A stretch of DNA of 64,000 bases from assembly GCA_934045075.1 (NCBI GenBank), contig OW203730.1:11212692-11276691 (forward strand). Reading direction: 5' to 3'. Both the position numbers and the translations under genes were made by a program. This DNA comes from Yponomeuta sedellus (Eukaryota; Arthropoda; Insecta; Lepidoptera; Yponomeutidae). This document shows, piece after piece, positions 53,225 to 63,559 of the stretch; positions within the stretch are counted from its first letter, which is position 1, and every line of letters starts with the position of its first letter. The notes below the pieces were generated by a model, which searched no databases, was not told the origin of the DNA, and worked only from the letters and a program-made list of their open reading frames with translations.

Positions 53225-53398
53225 ATTGGTCTCGGTATAGAACAAACGTAACGGAAGAATTAATTATTATTATTTAAAACCACTTTCTTAAAGCAACTAA
53301 TTCTTATAAGTTACCTGTTGATCAAGTAGTGAGTAGTACATTTGTAATGTTTAATTAAGTCTGATTTATACAAATATAATACTGTATAATATGTATAT

Positions 53399-53622
53399 AC
53401 CTTGGTGGCGCAGCGGTTTGGCACGCAGAATGTAAAACCGAAGGTCTCGGGTTTGATCCCCGGCCGGGTCAAACTAGGAAACAAACTTTTCAAGGTTTTC
53501 TCGGGTCTTGGATGTTATCTATTTATTTATTGTATTAAATCTATAACACAAGTCATTTAGTTGTACTTAGTATAGGGCTAACGAGATCTGTGTAATATGT
53601 CCATGAATATTTATAAATGCAC
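53399..53622 (+). mobile_element. Gamma tRNA-derived SINE, copy 2
   Basis: Plus strand: TGGTGGCGCAGCGGTTTGGC (A-box region), GGTCTCGGGTTTGATCCCC (B-box region), GGCCGGGTCAAACTAGG, then the body shared with 12273-12515 (GTCTTGGATGTTATC, AACACAAGTCATTTAG, TAGGGCTAACGAGATC). Head better preserved than copy 1. Confidence 0.8.
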
Positions 53623-53644
53623 TATGTACTGTTTTTAATCCCAT

Positions 53645-53700
53645 ATAAATAATTGTATAGAATCAGGCGTTACTTTGCGGAAATCCATAATAAGAAATCC
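53645..53700. repeat. Terminal fragment of the fold-back element
   Basis: TAGAATCAGGCGTTACTTTG, CGGAAATCCAT match the outermost ends of the elements at 4785 and 10627. Confidence 0.6.
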
Positions 53701-54821
53701 ATATTAAAAAGTTAAAATTAAATAAATCAAATAAGAACAATAACTGGGTCAGGACCCTCAGCCAAGAAGGCTTTCGCTCTACAGTAGGATTTGTGGAGGC
53801 GTTTTAACGAAATAGAGTCCAATATGTGGGTGAATTTTCGGGAAATTTTGACGCTTCACTTCATTAGTGTCCGTACCCTTAATAAATTAACGAAAAACAT
53901 ATGCATCTATTAAGTTTTGTATTTTTGAGTTTCGTTTATATTGTAAGTCTGCACTCTCCGCCAGTACACTGTGCGTCAATATTCACAAGCGTGCACCAAC
54001 TCAGTTACGTAAAGAATGATTTGCAACACAATGTCAGGGTCGACCTGCTGTCCATAGCATTTCTGTTATGTTTAGTTTATTATGTCGGCTCGAGTAAACA
54101 GGAGAACCCTTATTCATAAACACTTTGTTTACTTTTTCATCCGCTTGTTTTTAAAGAAGGTTTGTGTGTGGTGCAAACAGTTTTGAATAAACACATGGCT
54201 AATTTTAAATTTGAATACGAGGAAACTCCACGAAATTAAGGAACATTTGACTGCCTCATTGGTCTAGTATGTATGTATTTTTTTTGTATTTATTAATATA
54301 AAAAGAACAGTTATAAATAAGGCCCCACAAAACCAATTACTTGGTTTAACTGTTTGAGCAGTCTCGTTTACAATAGTTTTACCAGATATTTTACAAAGCC
54401 TTTTTTTTACATAATATTTGCACACATTAGCACTTTCTTATAATAAGGATGAATTAGCTAAATTCTTAAAACTATTTTTTTTTGTTTTTAAGAATAACTA
54501 CAAGTTCCAACCGTAACTTATTAATATTAGGTACATATTAAGTTAAACTGCATTTAAAAATCACGTCTGGTTACCATGCCAGAAGAAGAAGTCGTAGGTA
54601 CGATTCCTAATAGGAGCCACCGTACATTCAAGTTCGCATCACATTCGCCGTACTACAAGTGGCCTCAGACTGGGTGTATTTCCATGTTTGTGATCTCCTT
54701 GTCTAGTTACTACAATATAGGTTATCTCAGTTTGGGACCAGGACAAGTGACTGTGTTGTGTTGAAGAGGTCTTATTTTTTGCTACACTAAAGTGCAATGA
54801 ATTGCACAATAAAACGTTATC
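53701..54821. other. No recognised feature
   Basis: AT-rich. GACTGCCTCATTGGTCTAGT at 54250-54269 is a bare tRNA-like SINE head. Nothing else. Confidence 0.4.
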
Positions 54822-55007
54822 TTCTAAAATATAAAAATGAATCACTGAATGTGTTGGTAAGCGCAATCTCGAGTGCAGCTGAACCGATTTCTCTGATTCT
54901 TTTATTAGAATATTCTTTGAAGTACGAGGATGGTTGTTACGGAGAGAAAAATAAAAAAAATTAAAGAATCGACTGTTAGGCGGTACGAAGTTTACTGGGT
55001 CAGCTAG
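54822..55007 (+). mobile_element. Short Helitron (Lep1-like), tandem copy 1
   Basis: Starts TCTAAAATATAAAAATGAAT, contains GCTGAACCGATTTC and TGAAGTACGAGGATGG, and ends GGTCAGCTAG. The TC start, CTAG end, lack of inverted repeats and sequence match what I recall of Lep1-type Helitrons of Lepidoptera. No coding capacity. Confidence 0.75.
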
Positions 55008-55187
55008 TCTATAATATTAAAATGAATCGCTGAATGTGTTGGCTAGCGAAAATCTCAAGAGCAGCTAAACCGATTTCGCGAATTCTTTTTTTAGAATATT
55101 CCTTGAAGTACGAGGATGGTTCTTACGTAGAGAAAAATAAATAAAGAATTGATGGTTAGACGGTACGAAGTTCGCTTGGTCTGTTAG
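55008..55187 (+). mobile_element. Short Helitron (Lep1-like), tandem copy 2
   Basis: Starts TCTATAATATTAAAATGAAT directly after copy 1's CTAG(T), same orientation, and shares the same internal motifs. The end has drifted (GGTCTGTTAG). About 80% similar by eye to copy 1. Confidence 0.75.
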
Positions 55188-55614
55188 TTAAAAATAAAAC
55201 TTAAATAACAGGTTTGTGATAAAAATTACGTGCAAAGGCGGACTTATTTCAAAGGAAATTTCGTCCAGCCAGCCTAGAAATTTCTGTGTGTTACAAAGAG
55301 AGATGGAGAGGGTTTTTTTATTAGTAAGAAGAAAGTTTGTATGTTTTTGTTTCGCGAAATTTCTATGAGTTGGTAGTTGAGCTTATAAAATAGTTGACAC
55401 GAGATATTGTGAACATCGAATACAAGAGTCAAGATTATATAAATCAAACACTATTTACATACGAATGTTGTAAATCACCAGTGCGCTGCGCACACTATGC
55501 GATATCTGTTTGCTAGGAGGCACTTACTCTAGATTACCGTAATTAAACAACCGTAGTTTAGAAGTCTAGAAGACGATGCGATTGTGACACTATAGAATGC
55601 TTGTCTTACACATG

Positions 55615-55775
55615 TTAGTCCTCAAGTTCGTACATAGTTACGTACATTTGGGAATTTGAAGTAGCAATATCTCTCGCTAACTATAAAGGAAACATTGTGG
55701 GGAATCTGTGTCGGGTGTTTTCCCCTTGCCAGAGGTGTTTAAACCCCTTACACGCTTTTTGCCCTAGGGTCGAAA
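55615..55775 (+). mobile_element. Degenerate SINE core fragment
   Basis: TTACGTACATTTGGGAATTTG, CTCTCGCTAACTATAAAGG and AACATTGTGGGG (read in parts) match the alpha/beta shared core. The 3' half is lost. Confidence 0.5.
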
Positions 55776-56149
55776 GAATCCGGTACAATATTGTCTGTAC
55801 TTAAAATAACACAAAGTTTTTAGCGTTATAATCTGTGACATTTATAGTAAATGACAAACATTAATTTACATGTTTTACTTTGTGCGCATTTTGAATGCTA
55901 CCTATATAGACTGACAGAAAGTTAAAACTTCGCTTTCAAAAGTAGAGTTATCACAAAAAATAACACAGTGAAGACAAGCAACCGACGACGCGAGCTCCGT
56001 CTCTGCTCACCATGATTAAGCTCTGCGAATCGGAGCGAAACCTGGTCGGACTTTTCCGATATAACAACACCCGTAAGTAAATCCGGACTAAAAGTCTACA
56101 GTGAAGACATGTACAAAAATATATAAGACAGTCTCAAAGGACAACTGCC

Positions 56150-56330
56150 TCGTTGGACCAGCGGTTGAATAGCTTGACTACCAAATCAGAGATCGTAGGT
56201 TCGATTCCCAGTGAAAGCGGCGGTACTTGATTTGTATAAACAGTCTCAGTTTGTGTAATTATATATGTTTGTGACGTAATTGCCCGGGTTCTTAACACTT
56301 ACTTTATACTTTACTTCACACATGAAGAAC
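56150..56330 (+). mobile_element. tRNA-headed SINE, separate type
   Basis: The head CTCGTTGGACCAGCGGTTGA (A-box region), CTACCAAATCAGAGATCG and TAGGTTCGATTCCCAG (B-box region) is followed by a short AT-rich body. The acceptor ends do not pair, so it is not a tRNA gene. The same head type begins at 54250. Confidence 0.6.
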
Positions 56331-56440
56331 ATACAGAAAATACAAAAATGACAAATACTAGTATACTGGCCTAGTGTGAGTGAAGGTGCTACTGGACGCT
56401 GTGATGATAGTCCCGACCGATTTCGGTCACGGCGACTACT

Positions 56441-57080
56441 TCAACTCCCATTTTGGTGGCGTTGATGCGCTCGCATATGACTCGCATAACCTACCTTTTT
56501 TGTGAAGGTTCTGCCACATTTCAGACATGCGAGCACTCCGTCGATATAAGTATAGTCGATCGCAGCAGGTGGGCTTTTAAGTCGTCTCTCTTTGCGTCCA
56601 GCTCGGAACGCCAAAGAACTTCAAAGTCAGTGACTTTGGTGTTGATAAGAGCCCTCCATTCCGGTCGATTAGCCGCTTGTTGCTCCCATTGCAAGGGCTC
56701 TAAGCTGCATTTCTTCATGTGGCGTTTAAGCACATCTTTATACCTAAGGAGCTGACCGCCTCGCTTACGCCTGCCCTCCTCAAGTTCCGAGTAGAAGATG
56801 CGCTTTGCCACTCGCTCTTCACCCATTCGTGACACGTGACCGCATCATCGCAGCTGCCGACGCATGAGGTAGGCCTCAATGCCGCCCACATTGGCTCTTC
56901 GCAGCACTTCTGTGTTGCGCACTCGATCAGACCATCGGATATTTAGTATTTTCCTGAGGCACTTTAGGTGGAAACGGTCTAGCACACTTATGTGACGACG
57001 GTACACGGTCCATGTTTCTGCAGAGTAGAGGATGTTGGGCAGTACAATTGCCATATAGACGTTTATTGGACGCTATATAA
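56441..57080 (-). pseudogene. Non-LTR LINE C-terminal region with C2H2 zinc finger
   Basis: On the minus strand: [20 protein letters not shown] (end of the reverse-transcriptase connection region), [20 protein letters not shown], stop (TGA at 56842-56844, where Trp is usual), [20 protein letters not shown], a basic GGQLLRYKD segment, and a frameshift. A C2H2 finger follows (CLKCGRTF through SHMRAH), then TGA at 56441-56443. This order matches a widespread LINE family. Two lesions, so inactive. Confidence 0.85.
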
Positions 57081-57151
57081 ATCCTCTAATAACGTAGTAT
57101 AAAGGGTATACTAGTTTGGGACCAAAGGCGAAAGGCGAAATAAAAGTGAAA

Positions 57152-57350
57152 GATTATAAAAGCGCAAGTTTATGAGTGTGTATGTTTGTTAGTTCTACAC
57201 GTCTAAACGGCTGGAGCGATTACAATAAAATTTGGTAAGGAGTTAGCTGACACCCTGAATTAACACATTGGCTACGTTTTAATGCGGAAAAATATCTTAT
57301 TCCCATGGGAAAATCGATAACCCGCGGGTAACACCGCGGGGCACAGCTAG
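57152..57350 (+). mobile_element. Short Helitron, copy 2
   Basis: Matches 28488-28691 over its length and keeps the 3' hairpin (CCCGCGG with CCGCGGG, 57321-57340), followed by GGCACAGCTAG. This is the typical Helitron 3' end: a stem-loop about 10 nt before CTAG. Confidence 0.85.
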
Positions 57351-58395
57351 TGATATAATAGACACACCTTCCACACTACACGATCATTTCTACTGTTATA
57401 ATTATACTAGTAAACTTCTCCACATTTTATCGTTGAGTTGAGAACCACATACTCAACGATCTGGAGTAGAGGCAAAGACGAGAAATTCACGTATTCCCAG
57501 TGTCGGTAATGTGAAATATTGCGTCATCAAAAATGCAACGAAACGGCACTGGATGACTTATGACCACTGGCTGTTTTTATGAAAAATAAATTGCACATAT
57601 GTCGCCCCAACTGGTAAAATCGGACGTCGAATTAACTGCCTGGCCTGTTTCATAGGTCCACAAGTTGTACCAGTTTTATTATGACAAATCTATGTACGTT
57701 GCAAAGCATATTAACAAGTCGAGTCTGCTACGTAATATGCATCGAAAAGTGTTATTTAACTACGAATCGTGATTTTATGATACACAGTCCTGACGTTCAT
57801 TAGACGGCGGCGTCCAATTAAAAGGCTAAAGGTCATTCAGTCATGTGATTGAACAAACGTTAAATAGAGAATGAGATTGCGTTAAGCAATAAGACCTCCA
57901 ATTGTATAACATCACTTCTTCTTCTTCAGGCATTACTTAGATTTAAGAAAGCATAAATTTGATTCTTTATTTTAGTGGTGCAATAAAGTGTTGCAATAGA
58001 GCCAGATAATTTAGACACATACATAGCTCTAACTATCTATGTATCTAAATTATCTCGCTAGAGGTTTCATGCCAAATAGTCGGTACTAGACGGCGCGTAT
58101 ATAGCTTTGGTAGGGTGACCAAGTGACCAAGTTACTCACCCTTTCAGTTTATCTCTATCCTCGTCTAATGCAACGTTGACCGTTATTTAATTCTGCAACT
58201 GCCCCGACACTGCTGGATGTGTATTCCCTCCGCGATTCCATTTTTTTATATACCCTAAAGGAAGGTAACTATTGGTACATCCCGGGATTCTAACCCAAGA
58301 CTTCCCTTATCAGAAGCCGGCGTTCTACCGCTTCGCTACCATCGCTCAAGAGAAGTAGAGAAAAATCATGTAAAATGGTATGACTGAAGAAATTG
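57351..58395. other. Mostly unassigned; tRNA-like SINE head
   Basis: CTTCTTCTTCTTCAGGC at 57916 is a reversed GAA-tail 3' scrap. Positions 58280-58350 in minus sense read GCGATGGTAGCGAAGCGGTA (A-box region) and a B-box-like GGGTTAGAATCCCGGG, a SINE head with no body recognised. Confidence 0.45.
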
Positions 58396-58399
58396 TTTA

Positions 58400-58545
58400 C
58401 ATTTTTAATGTCCAACTGCAGGGCACAAGCGTTCTTAGAGAGATAAAAAATGAGCAACAGCATATGAGCCTACCAGGTAATGGCCATTTCAATCGTTGAG
58501 GTATGTGAACACCTTCTATAGTCACAATATTTTCCTTCTTCTTCT
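58400..58545 (-). mobile_element. Degenerate alpha SINE fragment
   Basis: CCAACTGCAGGGCACAAGCG, TTAGAGAGATAAAAA, GGCCATTTCAATCGTTGAGG and AACACCTTC follow the reversed alpha 3' half in order, with heavy divergence. Confidence 0.5.
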
Positions 58546-58647
58546 TAACGAGTCGATGATAAAACATTTTTTCTTACTAGAATATTTTCTGGGCTTAATC
58601 GCGTAGTAATTTATTGCTATTTTACCTCGAAGTTTCGACGACGTAAT

Positions 58648-58696
58648 AGTCATCGTGGTCACGAGAAGACTCTCAGTCTTCTCGACCACGATGACT
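58648..58696. repeat. 22-bp hairpin with one 2-nt bulge
   Basis: AGTCATCGTGGT plus CGAGAAGACT on one arm and the exact inverse on the other, around a 3-nt loop. The left arm has an extra CA. Confidence 0.85.
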
Positions 58697-58699
58697 GAC

Positions 58700-59345
58700 A
58701 CGGTCTACCTCGTCTTCTTTTTCTGGCGGTCCTTTCCACAATGTTGTCCTCTCAAAAACGTCTTTCATTAAGGTAATTACGTTTTACTTATAAATAATCC
58801 ATGTAAAATTACACGGTGTAGTTTTTATCAAGGTAAAGATTACATCAACAATAAAGGCATTAGTAGGCGCGGCCGATAAATCTCGTCGGCTTGATGACTA
58901 TTTCACGCCCTACATCCTGCTTATTCGGATAAGTGTAGCTTAATAAAGGAGCCGCTTAGAAATTAATTAAATGTGTTCCATGCAAACGCTACATGTCGAG
59001 AAAACGTTCCCGGAACACTCTGTCACACTTAATCCCGGGTAAGACGTAACTTCTCTCAGATTCAACTACAAAAGCTTCTATTCCTCTATCTAGTCTATAA
59101 AATAGTACGTTTGACTGCAAATATGTAGGTGAACGATTAATATAATTTACTTGACATGCAGATACATACTTGTAGAACACAACGAATATGTAGGAAAAAG
59201 ATTCACGAGAATTATCACTAAATTAGGTTCAAAATCTGGTGATGATGATGTAGATTATTGTAGATGATGAACTACGTTTGATTGGAATGGTGAGATTAGG
59301 GGTGAAAAGGATCGCCAAAGTAATTCGTAGCTGGAGATGGCTGCA
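58700..59345. other. No recognised feature
   Basis: AT-rich; a GATGATGATG run at 59240. No genes. Confidence 0.35.
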
Positions 59346-59350
59346 TAGAT

Positions 59351-59709
59351 AGAAGCGCTCGATTAACCGAGTAATTAAACTGAGTGATTAGAATCAACCA
59401 CTTGGGTTCAGCAACAACAGGTGCGGTCAGGTGCTGGATGGGTTACCATCTTGTGACTACCGCTAGTTGCATATTTTTCGAGCGATTCCGTCCTTTGCAA
59501 GGCACGTTTAGCCGTTGGTGCCGGCTGTCATGTGATTCGTTAAGCCATGTCAGAGGCCTTATGGGCGGCTTGATAACTTATGACAGTAAGGCCCGTCACT
59601 GCTTTACAATTCTCCACCAACCATTACTTAACCCCGGTGGTGGAGTATGGCCTAACCTTCCTGCAATGCAGGAAGTGACTCGTGCCCCAGCAGTGGGGAG
59701 AAAGGGTTG
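59351..59709 (+). mobile_element. 5S-rRNA-headed SINE, copy J, full length
   Basis: AGAAGCGCTCGATTAACCGA start, 5S-like head (GCAACAACAGGTGCGGTC, GCTGGATGGGTTACC), body, and the CCCCAGCAGTGGGGAGAAAGG end. 359 bp. The 108-codon ORF here is fortuitous; a similar ORF shows up in copy A for the same reason. Confidence 0.88.
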
Positions 59710-59823
59710 AACTCAACGTGCTATTGCTATTTTGAAATTATGTATTACTTTAAACCACTCTATACATTTGCTTCTCATTCGCTCAGACATTCTGATTTTT
59801 GATTGAGTATTTGCATGACTCAT

Positions 59824-59954
59824 CTTCTTCTTCTTCTTCAGGCTTTATTAGTCCACTGCTGGACGTAGCCCTCCCCTAATGAGTGCAAGGTTGTGCCATC
59901 ATTGGGGGGTAATGCCCATAATTCTCACGCTGGGCATGCGGGTTGGGGAACGCA
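59824..59954 (-). mobile_element. GAA-tail SINE family, copy 7, 5'-truncated
   Basis: The 3' half only, with a (GAA)n tail (reversed at 59824-59839). Near-identical flanks ATGACTCAT (59815-59823) and ATGATTCAT (59955-59963) suggest a 9-bp target-site duplication. Confidence 0.82.
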
Positions 59955-60084
59955 ATGATTCATATATTTTAATATTTTTTCGCCTTTTAACACTTTTAAT
60001 TATTTCTTAATTTCATTTTTAAAAGTATACTTACCCTCTAAAATGAATTAAAATTTTTTTTTTGACAAAATTCTCATTCTTTTG

Positions 60085-60131
60085 TCTCCCGTCTCTGCCT
60101 ACCCCTCTGGGACACAGGCGTGAGTATATGT
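60085..60131 (+). mobile_element. (TATG)-tail retroposon, 3' scrap
   Basis: GTCTCTGCCTACCCCTCTGG and ACACAGGCGTGAGTATATG match the end of 14012-14156. Only a couple of tail units remain. Confidence 0.6.
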
Positions 60132-60232
60132 TATGTTTTATATTTTCTTATTACATTATTTATAAGTAAATCGTGATGGCGCTACACGATATATAGATAA
60201 AAACTTTTATGCCGCTGCTTACAGGAACTTAA

Positions 60233-60907
60233 CACGGCAAGCCTTAAGGTTGGACTATCTATGAACAGGTCCAAAACGCAAGTCATGTCATGACCAACAG
60301 TCGCAAGCGAAAAATTGAAGTGGACGGACGGGTGATACATCATGTCGACGAGTACATAAAACAGGCAAGACAAAGAAATCGATCGCCGTATCGATAACGC
60401 CTGGAATCGCTACTGGTCCATGAAAGATCTGATGAAGGGAAACTTTCTACTTTCTTTAAAGCGGAAGCTCGTCGATGTGTGTGTCCTGCCCGTTCTCACC
60501 TATGGCTCCCAGACTTGGTCGCTGACCAAACTACAAAAGTCCCGGCTTAAGGTTTGTCAGAGAGCGATGGAGCGCAGTATTTTGGGCCTGAGGAGGGTAG
60601 ACCGCGTCCAAAATACCACACTACGCGCAAGGACCCGAATAATCGTTGTGGGTGTCCAGACGGCGAAACTGAAGTGGAACTGGCTGGTCATGTCAGTCGA
60701 ATGCACCCGGATAGGTTGGCGAAACTCGCCATCGAGTGGGTGCCACACGATGGACATCGAAATCGAGGCTGGCCTAGAAGGCGGTGGAGAGATGATCTCG
60801 ACAACCATCTGCCGGCGTGGTCTGAGGTGGCCCAGGACAGGAAACTCTGGACTGAATTGGGGGAAGCCTTTGCCCAGCAGTGGGACACAAACATAGAGGC
60901 TACGTAA
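60233..60907 (+). pseudogene. RTE-type LINE ORF2, C-terminal third, decayed
   Basis: Best LINE coding remnant in the window. Order: LKVGLSMNRSKTQVM, NSRKRKIEVDGR (RT palm/thumb region), a short deletion after DEYI, KEIDRRIDNAWNRYWSMKDL, VCVLPVLTYGSQTWSLTK, CQRAMERSILGL, then a frameshift near 60680 to LAGHVSRMHPD, WVPHDGHRNRG, RRRWRDDLDNHLPAW and EAFAQQWDTNIEAT with TAG-free termination at TAA 60905-60907. No endonuclease or start. The 3' end CCCAGCAGTGGGACACAAAC and AGAGGCTACGTAAAAAAAAT resembles the alpha SINE tail. Confidence 0.9.
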
Positions 60908-60924
60908 AAAAAATGCCTCTGCTT

Positions 60925-61345
60925 GTGGGCAAGGATACGTTCTTGCTTGTGGGTCTTGGCCTACTCCATAGGAAGGGCTGAACTCATAAAAAAATTGGTC
61001 GCGCGAACGAATCTGCAGTCAAATGCTACCTAATGTGAAATTCTTTTTGGGAACTCCAATGTTTGTGAAATAGGATTTAATATTCATAAGATCAGATTTT
61101 ACTGGAAAATTTAAATACTTATACAAAGTAGATGCAAAATGGTTTAAAAAAATACGTCAGTACAATGTTATTCACACCTCTGCTGCTATTGAATTAAAAG
61201 CTGAAAATCAGTTAAGTATCCTTGGCATTTGCATTTTCTGGCATTTAAATTTTCAAACTCTCGAAAAGTACTTTTTATTACTGTTGCAAAATAAACAACT
61301 GACAATTCGACCCTAGTGTTGCATAATATTCGTTTGTTCGTTATT
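60925..61345. other. No recognised feature
   Basis: AT-rich sequence without assignable elements. Confidence 0.35.
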
Positions 61346-61555
61346 AACCCTTGTATGTCCCCACTGCTGGGGCACGGGTCTCTTCCTGCATCGCAGGAAG
61401 GTTAGGCCAAACTCCACCACGGGGTTCAAGTCCGGGTTGGTGGAGGATTATAAGACAGTGGCGGGCCTTACTGTTAGAAGTTATCGAGCCGCTCATAATG
61501 CCTCTAGCATGGCTTAACGACTGCCATTACATGACAGCCGGTACCAACGGCTTAG
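61346..61555 (-). mobile_element. 5S-rRNA-headed SINE, copy K, 5'-truncated
   Basis: Minus-sense body from AAGCCGTTGGTACCGGC to CCCAGCAGTGGGGACATAC. It ends before the 5S-like segment. The 113-codon ORF over it is fortuitous. Confidence 0.85.
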
Positions 61556-61559
61556 TATA

Positions 61560-62145
61560 CTTCAATGAAAATATTACATTTTCTGAACAAGTCTGGGATT
61601 TCAACGGGCGGGCGTTCTTATTTACCTATTTAATTTGTTTGAAATTAAATCAAATTAGGAATTATCGAACAAAGATTGGCGTTTCTGACTAGACGAAGTA
61701 GTCTTAACTAACATTTTAAGTACGTACAATTAATTAACAAGCAACTTGAGCGACTTGAAACTTCGCTAAATTATTTATTTCTAAATGACTTGCGTCTGTA
61801 ATAAATTAAAAAGAAACTGTTAACTAAATCTAGTTTAAGTTAGTTGTCTGAATTAAAAGGGTTCTCGAGTGATGATTTCGTATTTGCAAATGAGGCATGG
61901 TCTCTTCGGATGCTAGCGGGACTGCTGGTTAATTTAAACATATTCTGTATTCTGTGAAATATATGGTGATGTAATTATTGATAGGGCTAGGTTTGACGGC
62001 CTTCTGAGCAGCCTTTTGAACACTTCTTTATTTGGTTTGGGTAGCAATTAAGCAGTGGATGAATACGAGCTGATAGATTAGATTGTTTAACGTCAATATG
62101 GTGGCTTAAGATTAATTATTAAGACCGTCGCAAAGTAATGGACGA
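61560..62145. other. No recognised feature
   Basis: AT-rich sequence without assignable elements. Confidence 0.35.
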
Positions 62146-62149
62146 GAAT

Positions 62150-62235
62150 GTCAGAGGATTAAGGTGATTAGCGTTACTGAAAAGAAGCCTATGCCTAGCA
62201 GTGGGCACTATGCATAGGCTAAATAGATAGATAGT
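62150..62235 (+). mobile_element. RTE-like 3' end with (TAGA)n tail
   Basis: GCCTATGCCTAGCAGTGGGC, ATGCATAGGCTAAATAGATA and GATAG repeats. It has the CAGCAGTGGG and ATAGGCT pair found at the ends of the LINE at 60233 and the alpha SINE. Confidence 0.6.
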
Positions 62236-62462
62236 TAGAACAAGTGGGCAAAAATTTGAGTAATTTAAAAACAGGCGATTTTTATTATTCGCAATTACCA
62301 TTTTGTGTTTATCTAGGTCACTGTCTACCATCCATCTTTTTATTAGTAGTGGTGGTGGAATGTCTATTAGCCCGTTTATTACGCGTAACAAATTCTGAGC
62401 TATTCCAATCGTCTATCTGTCAAATTCCATCATAATTGCAATCGCAAATGTCAGGATTCTGA

Positions 62463-62516
62463 CAGTATTTGGTGCGCTAAAATAGGCAAGGACCTAATTA
62501 TGCGCACCAAATACTG
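62463..62516. repeat. 15-bp perfect inverted repeat
   Basis: CAGTATTTGGTGCGC and its exact inverse, 24 bp apart. Spacer AT-rich. Possibly a tiny MITE; no duplication seen. Confidence 0.7.
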
Positions 62517-62519
62517 ACC

Positions 62520-62905
62520 ACCATCTGAATCGCGATACAACCAGCTAGATATCTTACTCCCTAGTCAGACTTGAAAAGTCGCAAGTATTCACTGGAGAAG
62601 TTCCCAAGTTGATTATGTCCCTAATTTAACTAACCTTTACAGACTTGTACTTTACAGATAAAAAATGAGGCAATCTTCGGAGACACATCTGGTCATCGAA
62701 TCGTTAACGAAAATTGATCTCCACTACAAAACTCACAAACTAACTGTGTCCTAACCCCCAGTTTATCATGCGTGACATTTTGACTGACTTTCCGCCGACG
62801 CCATCACACCCTCGCAACAGAATTTGAACTCGTCGGTAACGTAACACGTTCTCAATGACGTCACGTCAGAAAGCGTCAAGTGGGCACTCATTTTGCATTT
62901 GTCGT
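62520..62905. other. No recognised feature
   Basis: Moderate composition; the block 62800-62880 contains several TGACGTCA-like motifs (CAATGACGTCACGTCAG, given as seen). No gene. Confidence 0.35.
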
Positions 62906-62914
62906 TTCCACAGG

Positions 62915-63058
62915 CTGGGAAGCCCGTTGGGTCGACGACATTGTGAATGCGGCTGGGAAACATTGGACGAGACTAGCAGGGACCAGATGACTAGGCGTGA
63001 AAGAGACGAGGTCTACCAGTGTACCCAATGGTGAGTTCTGTTTATTATTATTATTTAT
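62915..63058 (+). pseudogene. RTE-type LINE 3' end with (ATT)n tail
   Basis: One frame reads RWVDDIVNAAGKHWTRLAGT, then after a frameshift KRDEVYQCTQW and a stop, matching the RWxDDI...AGxxW...EAYVQQW end of RTE ORF2. It is followed by TTATTATTATTATTTATT. Apparent splice-like CAG and GTGAGT around it are coincidental. Confidence 0.65.
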
Positions 63059-63147
63059 TTGGATATCCATATGTACTATGACTTTACATATTTATATTTG
63101 TTCTTTCATATTTATATATTTTCTTTTATTTAATTTAAAATGTGTAT

Positions 63148-63558
63148 GGGTGTGGTAGCTCAGTGGGTAGAACCATAGACTGGCAAGCGAGAGCCCCAGG
63201 TTCGATCCCGAGTGCGGGCATGTACCAATGACTTTGTTTAATTTCAAAGTTACGTACATTTGCGAATTTGCAGTCGCAATACCACACGCTAACGGTGAAG
63301 GAAAACATCGTGAGGAAACCCGCGGCTTGGTTGGCTCCGCACGTATTGACTTGTCTTTCCTGTGGGCTAGGCCGACTAAGCTGTCAGGATGGTATAGGTG
63401 CTGGGCAAGCCTACACCATCTATAAAACCATGACCCAGGCACTACAGCGTCGGAGTGGTCCCTTCACCCATCTAGTGTGAGTGAAGATACCACTGGACGC
63501 TGTATAAATCATCTCATTAAGTACCTAGATGCAAAAAGGCCAATATTATTATTATTAT
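63148..63558 (+). mobile_element. Beta SINE, full length with tRNA head
   Basis: About 410 bp. The tRNA-like head has an A box (TAGCTCAGTGGG, 63156-63167) and a B box (GGTTCGATCCC, 63199-63209) at normal spacing. Then come CATGTACCAATGACTTTG, the shared core CTAACGGTGAAGGAAAACAT and CGTGAGGAAACC, the beta 3' half (GTCAGGATGGTATAGGTGC, GGGCAAGCCTACACC, GACGCTGTATAAATC, GATGCAAAAAGGCC), and an (ATT)n tail. Possibly transcribable by Pol III as far as the boxes show. Reference copy for 33646 and 43571. Confidence 0.92.
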
Positions 63559-63559
63559 C

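Noticed and set aside
56152..56225. tRNA gene with A and B boxes
   Set aside because: Acceptor ends do not pair and the head recurs truncated at 54250; a SINE head.
59384..59710. 108-codon open frame
   Set aside because: Lies wholly in a 5S-type SINE; other copies have stops in the same frame.
60420..60896. Intact 158-codon gene
   Set aside because: Only its first half is in the LINE coding frame; after about 60680 the conserved residues continue in another frame.
62930..63045. Apparent exon bounded by CAG and GTGAGT
   Set aside because: Reading frames match an RTE LINE C-terminus with a frameshift and an (ATT)n tail; splice-like borders are coincidental.
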